The notes under the pieces were generated by a model. The model saw only the letters and a program-made list of their open reading frames with translations, had not been told where the DNA came from and ran no database searches. Positions 6,353-13,077 of a stretch of 16,293 bases of DNA are shown one piece after another. Every line of letters begins with the position of its first letter. The stretch's first letter is position 1. Both the position numbers and the translations under genes were made by a program. The stretch is from CAVAWX01 sp963592385 (GTDB lineage Bacteria; Actinomycetota; Coriobacteriia; Coriobacteriales; QAMH01): NCBI GenBank assembly GCA_963592385.1, contig CAVAWX010000040.1, positions 1 to 16,293 of the forward strand. The letters are read 5' to 3'.

Positions 6353-8524
6353 ATGGACGAGAAGATACCCATGCACTACCGCATCGTGCGCGAGCGCCTA
6401 GGCCGCCTGCGCGTGCGCTTCGGCCGCGCGGCGTTTGCCGCCGAGGAAGGCTACGGCATCGCCGAGCAGGTCTGCGCCGTGCCCGGCGTGCGGGAGGTGA
6501 CGACGACTCCGGCAAACGGCGGCGTGCTCGTCTGCTACGACCCGGATGTGCCGGCCGCCCGCGACGGGGCGCTGGCCGTGCTCGGCGGCCTCGTGCGCGG
6601 CCATCTTCCCGTCGCGCAGGGCAGCGACGAGCAGCGCCGCGCCGAGGTCGACGCGCGCTACCTGGGCGCCCTGGCCAAAAAGGTCGGCTTCTGGGCCGGC
6701 CGCCGCGCCTTTCTGCCCTCGCCGCTGCGCATCGCGTGGACGCTCGTGCGCTCGGCGGGCTTCATCGCGAAGGGCCTGCGCGCGCTTGCCGCCGGCCAGA
6801 TGAAGGTCGAGGTGCTCGACGCCACGGCGATCGTCGCCTCGATGCTGCAGGGCAACTTCAACTCCGCCGGCATCGTCATGCTCTTGCTCGACGTCTCCGA
6901 CCTGCTGGAAGAGTACACGCACGCGCGCAGCCGCATCGCGCTCGAGCAGTCGCTCGCGGTCACGGCCGACGACGTGTGGCTGTGCCTGCCCGACGGCGGC
7001 GAGGTGCAGGTCGCGCTGTCCGAGGTGCACGTGGGCGACAAGATACGCGTGCGCACCGGCGCGATGGTGCCCGTGGACGGCACCGTGGCCTCCGGCGAGG
7101 CCGCCATCAACGAGGCCTCGATGACCGGCGAGTCCAAGCTTGCCGTGAAGTCGGCGGGCGCGTCGGTCTACGCGGGCACCATCGTCGAAGACGGCGCCAT
7201 CGTCGTGGAGGTGCGCCAGACCGGCTCGAGCACGCGCATCGCCAACATCGTGCGCATGGTCGACGAGTCCCAGCAGGCCAAAGCCGGCGTGCAGAGCCGC
7301 GCCGAGCGCCTGGCCGACGCCATCGTGCCCTACAGCTTCCTCGGCTTTTTCGCCGTGCTCGCCTTCACCCGCAACGTGACGAAGGCCGTCTCCGTGCTGA
7401 TGGTGGACTACTCGTGCGCCATCAAGCTGTCCACGCCCGTCGCGGTGATGCGGGCCATGCGCGAATGCGCCCACCACGGCATCGTGGTGAAGGGCGGGCG
7501 CTACCTGGAGGTCCTGGCGGGCGCCGACACCATCGTCTTCGACAAGACGGGCACGCTCACGACCGCGGTCCCGCACGTCACGCAGGTGCTGACATTTGCC
7601 GAGATGGACGCCGACGAGGTGCTGGGCCTGGCCGCCTGCCTGGAGGAGCACTTCCCCCACAGCATGGCGCGCGCCGTGGTCGAGGCCGCGCGGGCAGGCG
7701 GGCTGGCGCATGCCGACGAGCAGCATGCCGACGTCGAGTACGTGGTGGCGCACGGCATCGTCTCCGGGGTGAACGGGCGCCGCGTGCTGCTGGGCAGCGC
7801 GCATTTCGTCTTCGACGACGAGGGGGTGAAGCGCCCGGCCGAGCTCGACGAGCGCATCGCCGCAGAGGCGCCGGGTGCCTCGATCGTCTATCTGGCCTGC
7901 GGCGACGAGCTGAAGGGCGCCATCTGCATCGACGATCCTGTGCGCGCCGAGGCCGCCGCCACCGTGGACGCGCTGCGCCGGGCGGGGTTCTCGCGCATCG
8001 TCATGCTCACCGGCGACGCGGAAGGCGCCGCGCACGTGGCCGCCCGCCAGCTGGGCATCGACGAGTACAGAAGCCAGGTCCTGCCCGAGGACAAGGCCTC
8101 CGTGCTCGACGAGCTGAAGCGCGCCGGCCGCACGGTGGTGATGGTCGGCGACGGGGTGAACGACTCTCCGGCCCTGGCCGCGGCCGACGCGAGCGTGGCC
8201 ATGGTGGACGCGAGCGATATCGCGCGCGAGGTGGCCGACATCACCTTGCTGCATTCCTCGCTCGACCAGCTGCTGGTGCTGCGCCGCATCTCGGAGCGCC
8301 TGGTCGCGCGCATAGGCCGCAACTACCGCTTCATCGTCGCCTTCAACACGGCGCTGCTCGCGGGCGGCGTGGCCGGTGTGCTCGCGCCTTCGACGAGCGC
8401 GTTGCTGCACAACCTGTCCACCATGGGCGTGACGGCGAGCAACATGCGCCCCTTGCTGGGCGAGCACGAGGAGGCGAGGCTGCTCGGGGCGCCGCGCGAG
8501 GCGCACGAGCTGCAGGGTGAATAA
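6353..8524 (+). CDS. heavy-metal-type (P1B) P-ATPase with Tyr-Ser-Cys transmembrane motif
   Basis: This is a 723-residue ion pump of the inner membrane that couples ATP hydrolysis to metal transport. An N-terminal region of about 80 residues resembles a degenerate HMA domain without CxxC. Membrane segments follow, then the actuator loop with TGES at 258-261. The ion-binding helix has Tyr353-Ser354-Cys355 where typical heavy-metal pumps have Cys-Pro-Cys. Next come the phosphorylation site DKTGTLT (Asp397), HFPHS (433-437) in place of the usual HP motif, the hinge GDGVND (Asp600), and two last helices with HNLSTMGVTASNMRPLL. Pumps with this altered motif form a separate subgroup; zinc or manganese is possible, but the ion cannot be read from sequence. 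The ATG at 6353 has weak support; Met at 6371, preceded by GAGAAG, is an alternative that removes six residues. Its stop lies inside a 21-bp repeat array. Confidence 0.88.
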   Translation: MDEKIPMHYRIVRERLGRLRVRFGRAAFAAEEGYGIAEQVCAVPGVREVTTTPANGGVLVCYDPDVPAARDGALAVLGGLVRGHLPVAQGSDEQRRAEVDARYLGALAKKVGFWAGRRAFLPSPLRIAWTLVRSAGFIAKGLRALAAGQMKVEVLDATAIVASMLQGNFNSAGIVMLLLDVSDLLEEYTHARSRIALEQSLAVTADDVWLCLPDGGEVQVALSEVHVGDKIRVRTGAMVPVDGTVASGEAAINEASMTGESKLAVKSAGASVYAGTIVEDGAIVVEVRQTGSSTRIANIVRMVDESQQAKAGVQSRAERLADAIVPYSFLGFFAVLAFTRNVTKAVSVLMVDYSCAIKLSTPVAVMRAMRECAHHGIVVKGGRYLEVLAGADTIVFDKTGTLTTAVPHVTQVLTFAEMDADEVLGLAACLEEHFPHSMARAVVEAARAGGLAHADEQHADVEYVVAHGIVSGVNGRRVLLGSAHFVFDDEGVKRPAELDERIAAEAPGASIVYLACGDELKGAICIDDPVRAEAAATVDALRRAGFSRIVMLTGDAEGAAHVAARQLGIDEYRSQVLPEDKASVLDELKRAGRTVVMVGDGVNDSPALAAADASVAMVDASDIAREVADITLLHSSLDQLLVLRRISERLVARIGRNYRFIVAFNTALLAGGVAGVLAPSTSALLHNLSTMGVTASNMRPLLGEHEEARLLGAPREAHELQGE

Positions 8525-8602
8525 CCGCGCGTGTATGGCGAATGGCTGCGCGCGTATGGCGAATAGCCGCGCGTGTAGGGTGAGCGGCTGCGACGCGTGC
8601 AG
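8516..8602 (+). repeat. 21-bp tandem repeat array spanning the P-ATPase stop codon
   Basis: Units lie at 8516-8536, 8537-8557, 8558-8578 and a longer, diverged copy at 8579-8602. The consensus is GG(T/C)GAAT(A/G)(A/G)C(C/T)GCGCG(T/C)GTA. Another GGTGAAC follows at 8603. The P-ATPase stop TAA (8522-8524) is part of the first unit; the same position reads TGG in unit 2 and TAG in unit 3. The array lies in the convergent spacer between the P-ATPase and the phosphatase. No convincing terminator is seen; a 5-bp AAAAC/GTTTT hairpin at 8656-8670 is too weak. Confidence 0.8.
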
Positions 8603-8668
8603 GGTGAACCTGGGCTTTGCGGCCGCAGCAGACTGCTTAATAGTTGTGAACTGGGAAAACGGCCTGTT

Positions 8669-9679
8669 TTACGCTTCGCGCGGCAGCACGCGTTCGTGCA
8701 GGTAGCCTTCCCGTATGCCGTACTTGCTGACGTAGATGCGCTTCGCGCCGAAACGCGCGACGACCGCCTGCAAGACGAGCGTCCCCGGCACGATGGTGTG
8801 CACGCGGTCGGGGCAGCTGCGCAAGATGAGCTTGCGCGCCTGACGCAGCCCGCCGCCTGTTTCACCGTCCGTGCCGCCCGCGCCGTTTCTTCCGCCGGCT
8901 CCTTCACCATTGCCGCCGTCCGCTTCACCATCCGCATCCGCGCCCGTGCCCGCGCACAGCGTCGCCACCAGCTCGCCCAAGTCGGCGGCGGAAAACTCCT
9001 GCGCGTCTTCGGGCATCCCGTGCATGCGGCGCACCAGCTTCAACACGGCGCGCGCGCTGCCCCCTATGCCGCATATGTGCCCGGCATGCGCCAGGCCGTC
9101 CGGCAGGGCGCGGTCCAGCTCGCCCTCGATGTCGGCCTTCATCGCGGCCACCTCGGCCGGCGTGGGCAAAATGCCCGCCACGTGCCGCTTGAAGAGCTTG
9201 AGCGAGCCGACGGGCAGCGACAACGCCGTCTTCGGCGCGCCGTCCGCGAAGGCGACAAGCTCCGTCGAGCCGCCGCCGATGTCCACCAACCCGCCGTCGG
9301 CAAAGGGCGCGTCGTGCAGAAACGCCGCGTACCCCAGCAGCGCCTCGTCCTTCTCGGACACCAGGTCGATGTGCAGCCCCGTGCGCCGCTCTATCGCCTT
9401 GACGGCCTTCTTGCTGTTGGCCACGTTGCGCAGGCTGGCCGTGGCGAAGGGGTAGATCGCGTCGACGCCAAGCTTGTCGCACAGGCGCTGCAGGTAGGCG
9501 ATGGCCTCGCAGGCCTCGTCGATGCCCTCCGCGCTGAGGCGCATGTCCGCGTCCACGTAGTCGGCCAGCCCGGTCATGCGCTTCTTCGAGAACAGGCGCG
9601 TCGCCCGCCCGCCTTCCAGCTCGTAGCTGACGAGCCGTATCGTGTTCGACCCTATGTCGATGAGGGCTACATGCCGCAT
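8669..9679 (-). CDS. Ppx/GppA family phosphatase (exopolyphosphatase/guanosine pentaphosphatase type)
   Basis: This is a 336-residue cytoplasmic member of the ASKHA (actin/hsp70/sugar kinase) fold. It would hydrolyse polyphosphate or pppGpp; the sequence does not decide between them. The phosphate loop DIGSNTIRLVSYE is at residues 8-20 and the second nucleotide-binding loop DIGGGSTEL lies mid-protein, followed by a GIGGSARA motif. There is no C-terminal HD-type extension, so this is the short form. The ATG at 9679 is chosen because GGGAGG lies 9 nt upstream on the coding strand; a further Met at 9700 has no such site. The gene overlaps the end of mnmA by 13 nt, so it is the third gene of a coupled minus-strand operon. 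Residues about 244-280 are a Gly/Asp/Glu/Ala insertion encoded by repeated DNA inside an otherwise conserved domain. Confidence 0.85.
   Translation of the reverse strand: MRHVALIDIGSNTIRLVSYELEGGRATRLFSKKRMTGLADYVDADMRLSAEGIDEACEAIAYLQRLCDKLGVDAIYPFATASLRNVANSKKAVKAIERRTGLHIDLVSEKDEALLGYAAFLHDAPFADGGLVDIGGGSTELVAFADGAPKTALSLPVGSLKLFKRHVAGILPTPAEVAAMKADIEGELDRALPDGLAHAGHICGIGGSARAVLKLVRRMHGMPEDAQEFSAADLGELVATLCAGTGADADGEADGGNGEGAGGRNGAGGTDGETGGGLRQARKLILRSCPDRVHTIVPGTLVLQAVVARFGAKRIYVSKYGIREGYLHERVLPREA
8851..8950 (-). repeat. low-complexity GGTGAA-containing insertion in the ppx-type gene
   Basis: On the coding strand GGTGAA occurs three times (plus-strand TTCACC at 8861, 8903 and 8924), spaced 42 and 21 bp apart. 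It is always in frame as Gly-Glu. The plus-strand word CCGCCGTCCGCTTCACC (8913-8929) recurs with one change inside the mnmA insertion. The encoded stretch is Gly/Asp/Glu/Asn/Ala-rich with no recognisable fold. Confidence 0.7.
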
Positions 9680-10812
9680 GCGAAACCGCCTCCCAGGCAT
9701 TCGTCGCCGTCGTATATGCTCACGGCCTGGCCCGCCGCCACGGCCTGTTGCGGGGTGGCGAAGGTGAGGAGCGCCGTCGATTCCGCGTCTGCGTTCATGT
9801 CGCCGCCGTCCGATTCACCCGTCGCACGCGTCACGCCCGTTGCGCCGTCCGATTCACCCGCGTCCAGCCGCGCCGCCGCCAAGGCCCGCGTGTGCCGTGT
9901 GCGCACAAGATACTCCCCGCATGCCGGCGCCGCACCCGACACCCAGCGGCAGTCCTCGAGGCGCAGCTGCGTGCAGGAAAGCGCGGGGTCGTGCGCGTCG
10001 TCGCTGGCATAGACCACGTTGGCGGCGACGTCGATGCGCACCACGCGGCGCGCCGGCCCTCCGCCCAGGTCGAGCCCTTTGCGCTGCCCCAGGGTGAAGA
10101 GGAAGGCACCGTCGTGCGTGCCCAGCTGCTCGCCGGTCTTCGCGTCGAGGATCGGGCCCGGCTTCTTGCCCAGGTGCGCGAGGAGGAACTGCTTCATGCT
10201 CACCGGACCGATGAAGCACACGCCGGTGGAGTCGGGCTTTCCGGCCGTCTCGAGGCCGCGTGCGCGGGCCTCGGCGCGCACTTCGTCTTTCGTCGCGAAC
10301 TCCCCGATGGGAAACAGCGTGCGCGCGAAGACGGAGCCGGGCACGCGCCACAGGAAATAGGTCTGGTCCTTGTGCTCGTCTGCCGCGCGGAAGAGCCTGC
10401 CTGTCGCATCCGTGCGCGCGTAGTGGCCGGTCGCGATGAAGTCGGCGCCGCGTCGGAAGGCCTCCCGCGCGAAGCTGCCGAACTTCACCTTCTCGTTGCA
10501 CATCACGTCCGGGTTGGGCGTGCGCCCGTGCGCGTAGGAGTCGAGCAGGTAGTCCACGACCTCGCGCTTGTACTCCGCCTCGTAGTCCCACACCTGCAAG
10601 TCGATGCCCAGCTGCACGGCCACACGCTCGGCGTCGGCCAGGTCTTGCGCCCAGGGGCAGGCATACCCCGGCAGGTCCTGCGTCCAGTTGCGCATGTAGA
10701 CGCCGGTCGTCGCGTATCCCGCCTCGACGAGCAGGGCGGCGGCCAGCGAGGAGTCCACGCCGCCGCTCATGCCGACGAAGACCCGCTGCCCCGCGTGTGC
10801 CGCGCGCGTCAT
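9667..10812 (-). CDS. mnmA: tRNA-specific 2-thiouridylase MnmA
   Basis: This is a 381-residue cytoplasmic enzyme that installs the 2-thio group on U34 of tRNA for Lys, Glu and Gln, using ATP and persulfide sulfur. The PP-loop SGGVDSS is at 16-22. The two catalytic cysteines are Cys105 in NPDVMCNEKVKFG and Cys199 in DSTGVCFIG. A GHY motif and the C-terminal beta-barrel portion (KGLDLGG, then VVYASDD) follow. Its ATG overlaps the stop of the cysteine desulfurase gene (ATGA at 10809-10812), so the sulfur donor and acceptor enzymes are translationally coupled, as in the Bacillus YrvO-MnmA pair. Residues about 324-350, near the C-terminus, are a Gly/Glu/Ser/Asp insertion made of two similar blocks (GESDGATG / GESDGGD) that typical MnmA proteins lack; it makes the protein slightly long. 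All catalytic residues are intact. Confidence 0.95.
   Translation of the reverse strand: MTRAAHAGQRVFVGMSGGVDSSLAAALLVEAGYATTGVYMRNWTQDLPGYACPWAQDLADAERVAVQLGIDLQVWDYEAEYKREVVDYLLDSYAHGRTPNPDVMCNEKVKFGSFAREAFRRGADFIATGHYARTDATGRLFRAADEHKDQTYFLWRVPGSVFARTLFPIGEFATKDEVRAEARARGLETAGKPDSTGVCFIGPVSMKQFLLAHLGKKPGPILDAKTGEQLGTHDGAFLFTLGQRKGLDLGGGPARRVVRIDVAANVVYASDDAHDPALSCTQLRLEDCRWVSGAAPACGEYLVRTRHTRALAAARLDAGESDGATGVTRATGESDGGDMNADAESTALLTFATPQQAVAAGQAVSIYDGDECLGGGFACGM
9798..9866 (-). repeat. 39-bp-spaced repeat in the mnmA insertion
   Basis: The plus-strand 17-mer GCCGTCCGATTCACCCG occurs twice, 39 bp apart (TTCACC starts at 9814 and 9853). On the coding strand both copies read GGT GAA TCG GAC GGC, i.e. 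Gly-Glu-Ser-Asp-Gly. The same core with one base change is in the neighbouring ppx-type gene at 8913-8929. Confidence 0.75.
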
Positions 10813-12014
10813 CGTGCGCCCCCCTTCACCGTGCTCGGCTCGGTGTTTGTTGTGCCCGCCACGCGCTCCTGCTCGGCGCTCACCACCTCGATGATGATGT
10901 CGGTCGCGCGCGCCGCTTCTTCCTCGCTCGTGTGCGGCCCGAGGGTGATGCGCAGGCTGCCGGCCGCCTCGGCGTCGCGCAGGCCGATGGCGGCCAGCAC
11001 GGGGGAGGGGCGCATCTTGCTCGCCGCGCACGCCGCGCCCGTGCCGACGAGCACGCCGCGCCGTTCCAGCAAGACGACCAGCCGCGAGCCGGACAGGCCG
11101 GGAAACGCGACGTGCAGGAGATTCGGCAGGCGCCGCGCGCTCTTGGCCGGGCCGGAAAAGAGCGCCTGGGGGAACGCCGCATGCAACTTCCCTTGCATCG
11201 CGTCGCGCATCGCCGCCAGGCGCCGCCCCTCTTCGACACGTCGCGCCGCGCAAGCCTCGAAGGCGGCGGCAAAGCCCATCACGCCCGCGACGTTTTCCGT
11301 GCCCGAGCGCACGCCGCCCTCCTGCCCGCCGCCGTAGACGAGGGGGCGCAGGGCCACGCCGTCTGCCGCCCAGAGCAGGCCCATCTGCTTGGGGCCGCCG
11401 AGCTTTGCCGCCGAGACGGTCAGCAGGTCGGCGTGAAGCGACGACACGTTCATGCTCAGGTGCGGCGCGGCCTGCGAGCAGTCGCTGTGGAAGAGCAGCG
11501 GGCGCGCGCACCCGGCCGCGAGGCGCCGCGCCTTCTCGCGTTCGACGACGGCGGCCAAATCGCGCAGGCGCCGCACGGCCCCCACTTCACCATCGGCATA
11601 CGCGATGGAGACGACGCCCACGTCCTCGGACAGCGCCGCCTCGAGCGCCTCGGGCGCGACGGTCCCGTCAGGCGCAAGCTCCACGCAGCGCCCGCCGCGG
11701 GCCTGCGCCGCCGCGAGCACGCTGGCATGTTCACCCGCCGCGACGAGCACCTCGCCGTCTGCCGCCGCAAGCGCGAGGTTGTTGGCCTCGGTGGCGCCTG
11801 CGGTGAAGGTGATGGCCCCGGGCCGCGCCCCCATCAGGTGCGCGATGCGCGCGCGGGCGTCTTCCAGCGCCGCCTTCACCTCCCGCGCAGGCCCGTAGGG
11901 CGCCGACGGGTTGTAGAAGGCGTCCGCGAAGTAGGGCTCCATCGCGGCGACGGCGGCCGGCTCCATGGGCGTGGCTGCCGCATGATCGAGGTATATGGTC
12001 TCGTTGATGTGCAT
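10809..12014 (-). CDS. cysteine desulfurase (NifS/IscS/YrvO type)
   Basis: This is a 401-residue PLP enzyme that converts cysteine to alanine and carries the sulfur as a persulfide, most likely for the MnmA encoded immediately downstream. Conserved features are YLDHAAATP at the N-terminus, TEANNLAL, EHASV, the PLP pocket FHSDCSQA, the Lys-containing SAAKLGGPKQ (usually SxHKxxGPKG), RSGTEN, and the active-site loop GTGAACAAS with the catalytic Cys. The residue before the Schiff-base Lys is Ala rather than the usual His. The start at 12014 gives MHINETIYLDH; Met at 12026 would add four residues. No ribosome site precedes either, but TATGCT followed by 7 nt precedes the ATG at 12014, consistent with a leaderless transcript. 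It ends in an ATGA overlap with mnmA, and no Fe-S scaffold gene is adjacent, which favours a tRNA-thiolation role. Confidence 0.9.
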   Translation of the reverse strand: MHINETIYLDHAAATPMEPAAVAAMEPYFADAFYNPSAPYGPAREVKAALEDARARIAHLMGARPGAITFTAGATEANNLALAAADGEVLVAAGEHASVLAAAQARGGRCVELAPDGTVAPEALEAALSEDVGVVSIAYADGEVGAVRRLRDLAAVVEREKARRLAAGCARPLLFHSDCSQAAPHLSMNVSSLHADLLTVSAAKLGGPKQMGLLWAADGVALRPLVYGGGQEGGVRSGTENVAGVMGFAAAFEACAARRVEEGRRLAAMRDAMQGKLHAAFPQALFSGPAKSARRLPNLLHVAFPGLSGSRLVVLLERRGVLVGTGAACAASKMRPSPVLAAIGLRDAEAAGSLRITLGPHTSEEEAARATDIIIEVVSAEQERVAGTTNTEPSTVKGGAR

Positions 12015-12027
12015 GTTTTCAAGCATA
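12015..12027 (-). promoter_or_regulatory. candidate -10 element for a leaderless cysteine desulfurase transcript
   Basis: On the minus strand TATGCT (12027-12022) fits TANNNT. It is followed by exactly 7 nt and then ATG at 12014, the geometry expected when transcription starts at the initiation codon. No ribosome site is present. No clear -35 is visible. A second -10-like word, TATTCT (minus strand, 12060-12055), overlaps the murI -10 and could serve a leadered transcript instead. Confidence 0.4.
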
Positions 12028-12052
12028 GCGCACCGCGCGGCTTCGGCGCGTG

Positions 12053-12065
12053 TAGAATACCCGGC
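12053..12065 (+). promoter_or_regulatory. candidate -10 element for a leaderless murI transcript
   Basis: TAGAAT (12053-12058) is separated from the murI ATG (12066) by 7 nt. That would put the transcription start at or next to the A of ATG. There is no purine-rich ribosome site in that gap. Leaderless mRNAs are common in actinobacteria. The -35 region is GC-rich and not recognisable. Confidence 0.5.
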
Positions 12066-12932
12066 ATGAACAACGCACCCATCGGCATATTCGACTCCGG
12101 CTTCGGCGGCCTGACGGTCGCCCGCGCCATACGCGACAAGCTCCCGGGCGAGCAGCTGCTCTTCTTCGGCGACACCGCCCGCTGCCCCTACGGCTCGCGC
12201 GACCTGCGCGAAGTGCGCGGTTTCGTGCGCGAGTTGTGCACGTGGTTTGCGCGCCGCGAGGTCAAGCTCATCGTCATCGCGTGCAACACGGCCACGGCGG
12301 CCGGGCTCGCGCTCGCGCAGATGGAGTTTTCCGTGCCCGTGATGGGCGTGCTCGAGCCGGGCGCGCGCGGGGCGGTGCGGGCGACGCGCAACAGGCGCTG
12401 CGGGGTCATCGCCACGAGGGCCACGGTCGATTCGGGCGTGTACTCGGACACCATACGCTCCCTCGATGCGGGAATCACCGTCTACTCGGCGGCCGCGCCG
12501 CGCTTCGTCGAGATAGTGGAGGAGGGCCTGCGCCGTTCGGATTCGCCCGTCGAGCGCCTGACGGCCGACGCCGCCGATGTCTACCTGCGTCCGGCGTTTT
12601 CCGAGATCGCGCGCGACTACCTCGACCCGCTGAAGAAGGCCGGCATCGACACGCTCGTGTTGGGCTGCACGCACTATCCGGTGCTCGCGCCGCTCGTGCA
12701 GCAGGTCGTGGGCCGCGACGTGACGCTCATCTCGTCGAGCGAGGAGACGGCAGAGGAGGTCGTCGCCACGTTGGCCCGCCGCGGGCACCTGCACGACGAG
12801 AGCGCCGCGCCGCCCGACGAGTTTTTCACCACGGGCGAGGACCTGGACGACTTTCGGCAGGTCGGGGGCAGGATCTACGGGCGGCCCATCGAGCGTCTGG
12901 CCCACGTGGGCTTCGACGAGCTGGCTTTGTGA
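12066..12932 (+). CDS. murI: glutamate racemase MurI
   Basis: This 288-residue cytoplasmic enzyme interconverts L- and D-glutamate, supplying D-Glu for peptidoglycan. The N-terminal signature IGIFDSGFGGLTV is followed by FFGDTARCPYG. The two catalytic cysteines are Cys73 in ACNTATA and Cys201 in GCTHYP, both intact. Length is normal for the family. The gene is divergent from the cysteine desulfurase gene and begins 7 nt after a TAGAAT, so it may be translated from a leaderless message. It is followed by rph and rdgB, an order also found in mycobacteria, where racemase, RNase PH and the inosine-triphosphatase gene cluster together. A 145-bp spacer to rph holds a duplicated ATGGTGAA word (12991-13008). 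Confidence 0.95.
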   Translation: MNNAPIGIFDSGFGGLTVARAIRDKLPGEQLLFFGDTARCPYGSRDLREVRGFVRELCTWFARREVKLIVIACNTATAAGLALAQMEFSVPVMGVLEPGARGAVRATRNRRCGVIATRATVDSGVYSDTIRSLDAGITVYSAAAPRFVEIVEEGLRRSDSPVERLTADAADVYLRPAFSEIARDYLDPLKKAGIDTLVLGCTHYPVLAPLVQQVVGRDVTLISSSEETAEEVVATLARRGHLHDESAAPPDEFFTTGEDLDDFRQVGGRIYGRPIERLAHVGFDELAL

Positions 12933-12990
12933 GAGCGCACGCGTGCCGCCCGCTGCGACTAGCACGGGGCAGGCGGAGCGCGCGGAGGAT

Positions 12991-13008
12991 ATGGTGAAGA
13001 TGGTGAAC
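12991..13008 (+). repeat. short direct repeat ATGGTGAA in the murI-rph spacer
   Basis: Two adjacent 9-bp copies of ATGGTGAA(G/C) stand side by side. The spacer otherwise shows only the rph ribosome site. The repeat contains the GGTGAA core found in other repetitive spots of this window. No terminator is evident between murI and rph, so read-through is likely. Confidence 0.5.
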
Positions 13009-13077
13009 GCGGCGATATGTGCCGGCCGCGAGTAGGCAGCCGGCGAGAGCCGCGACGCACGAAGAGGAGAGGTACGC

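Noticed and set aside
6398..8506. 702-codon open frame on the minus strand opposite the P-ATPase
   Set aside because: It is an antisense shadow caused by high GC third positions. Its composition is His/Arg/Gly/Ala-rich with no domains, while the plus strand has a full set of P-ATPase motifs.
8656..8670. AAAAC/GTTTT hairpin between the convergent P-ATPase and phosphatase genes
   Set aside because: The stem is five AT-rich pairs and overlaps the phosphatase stop. It is too weak to call a terminator.
8516..8930. CRISPR-like array because of regular 21-bp spacing
   Set aside because: The units are contiguous or coding, there are no unique spacers, and no cas genes are present.
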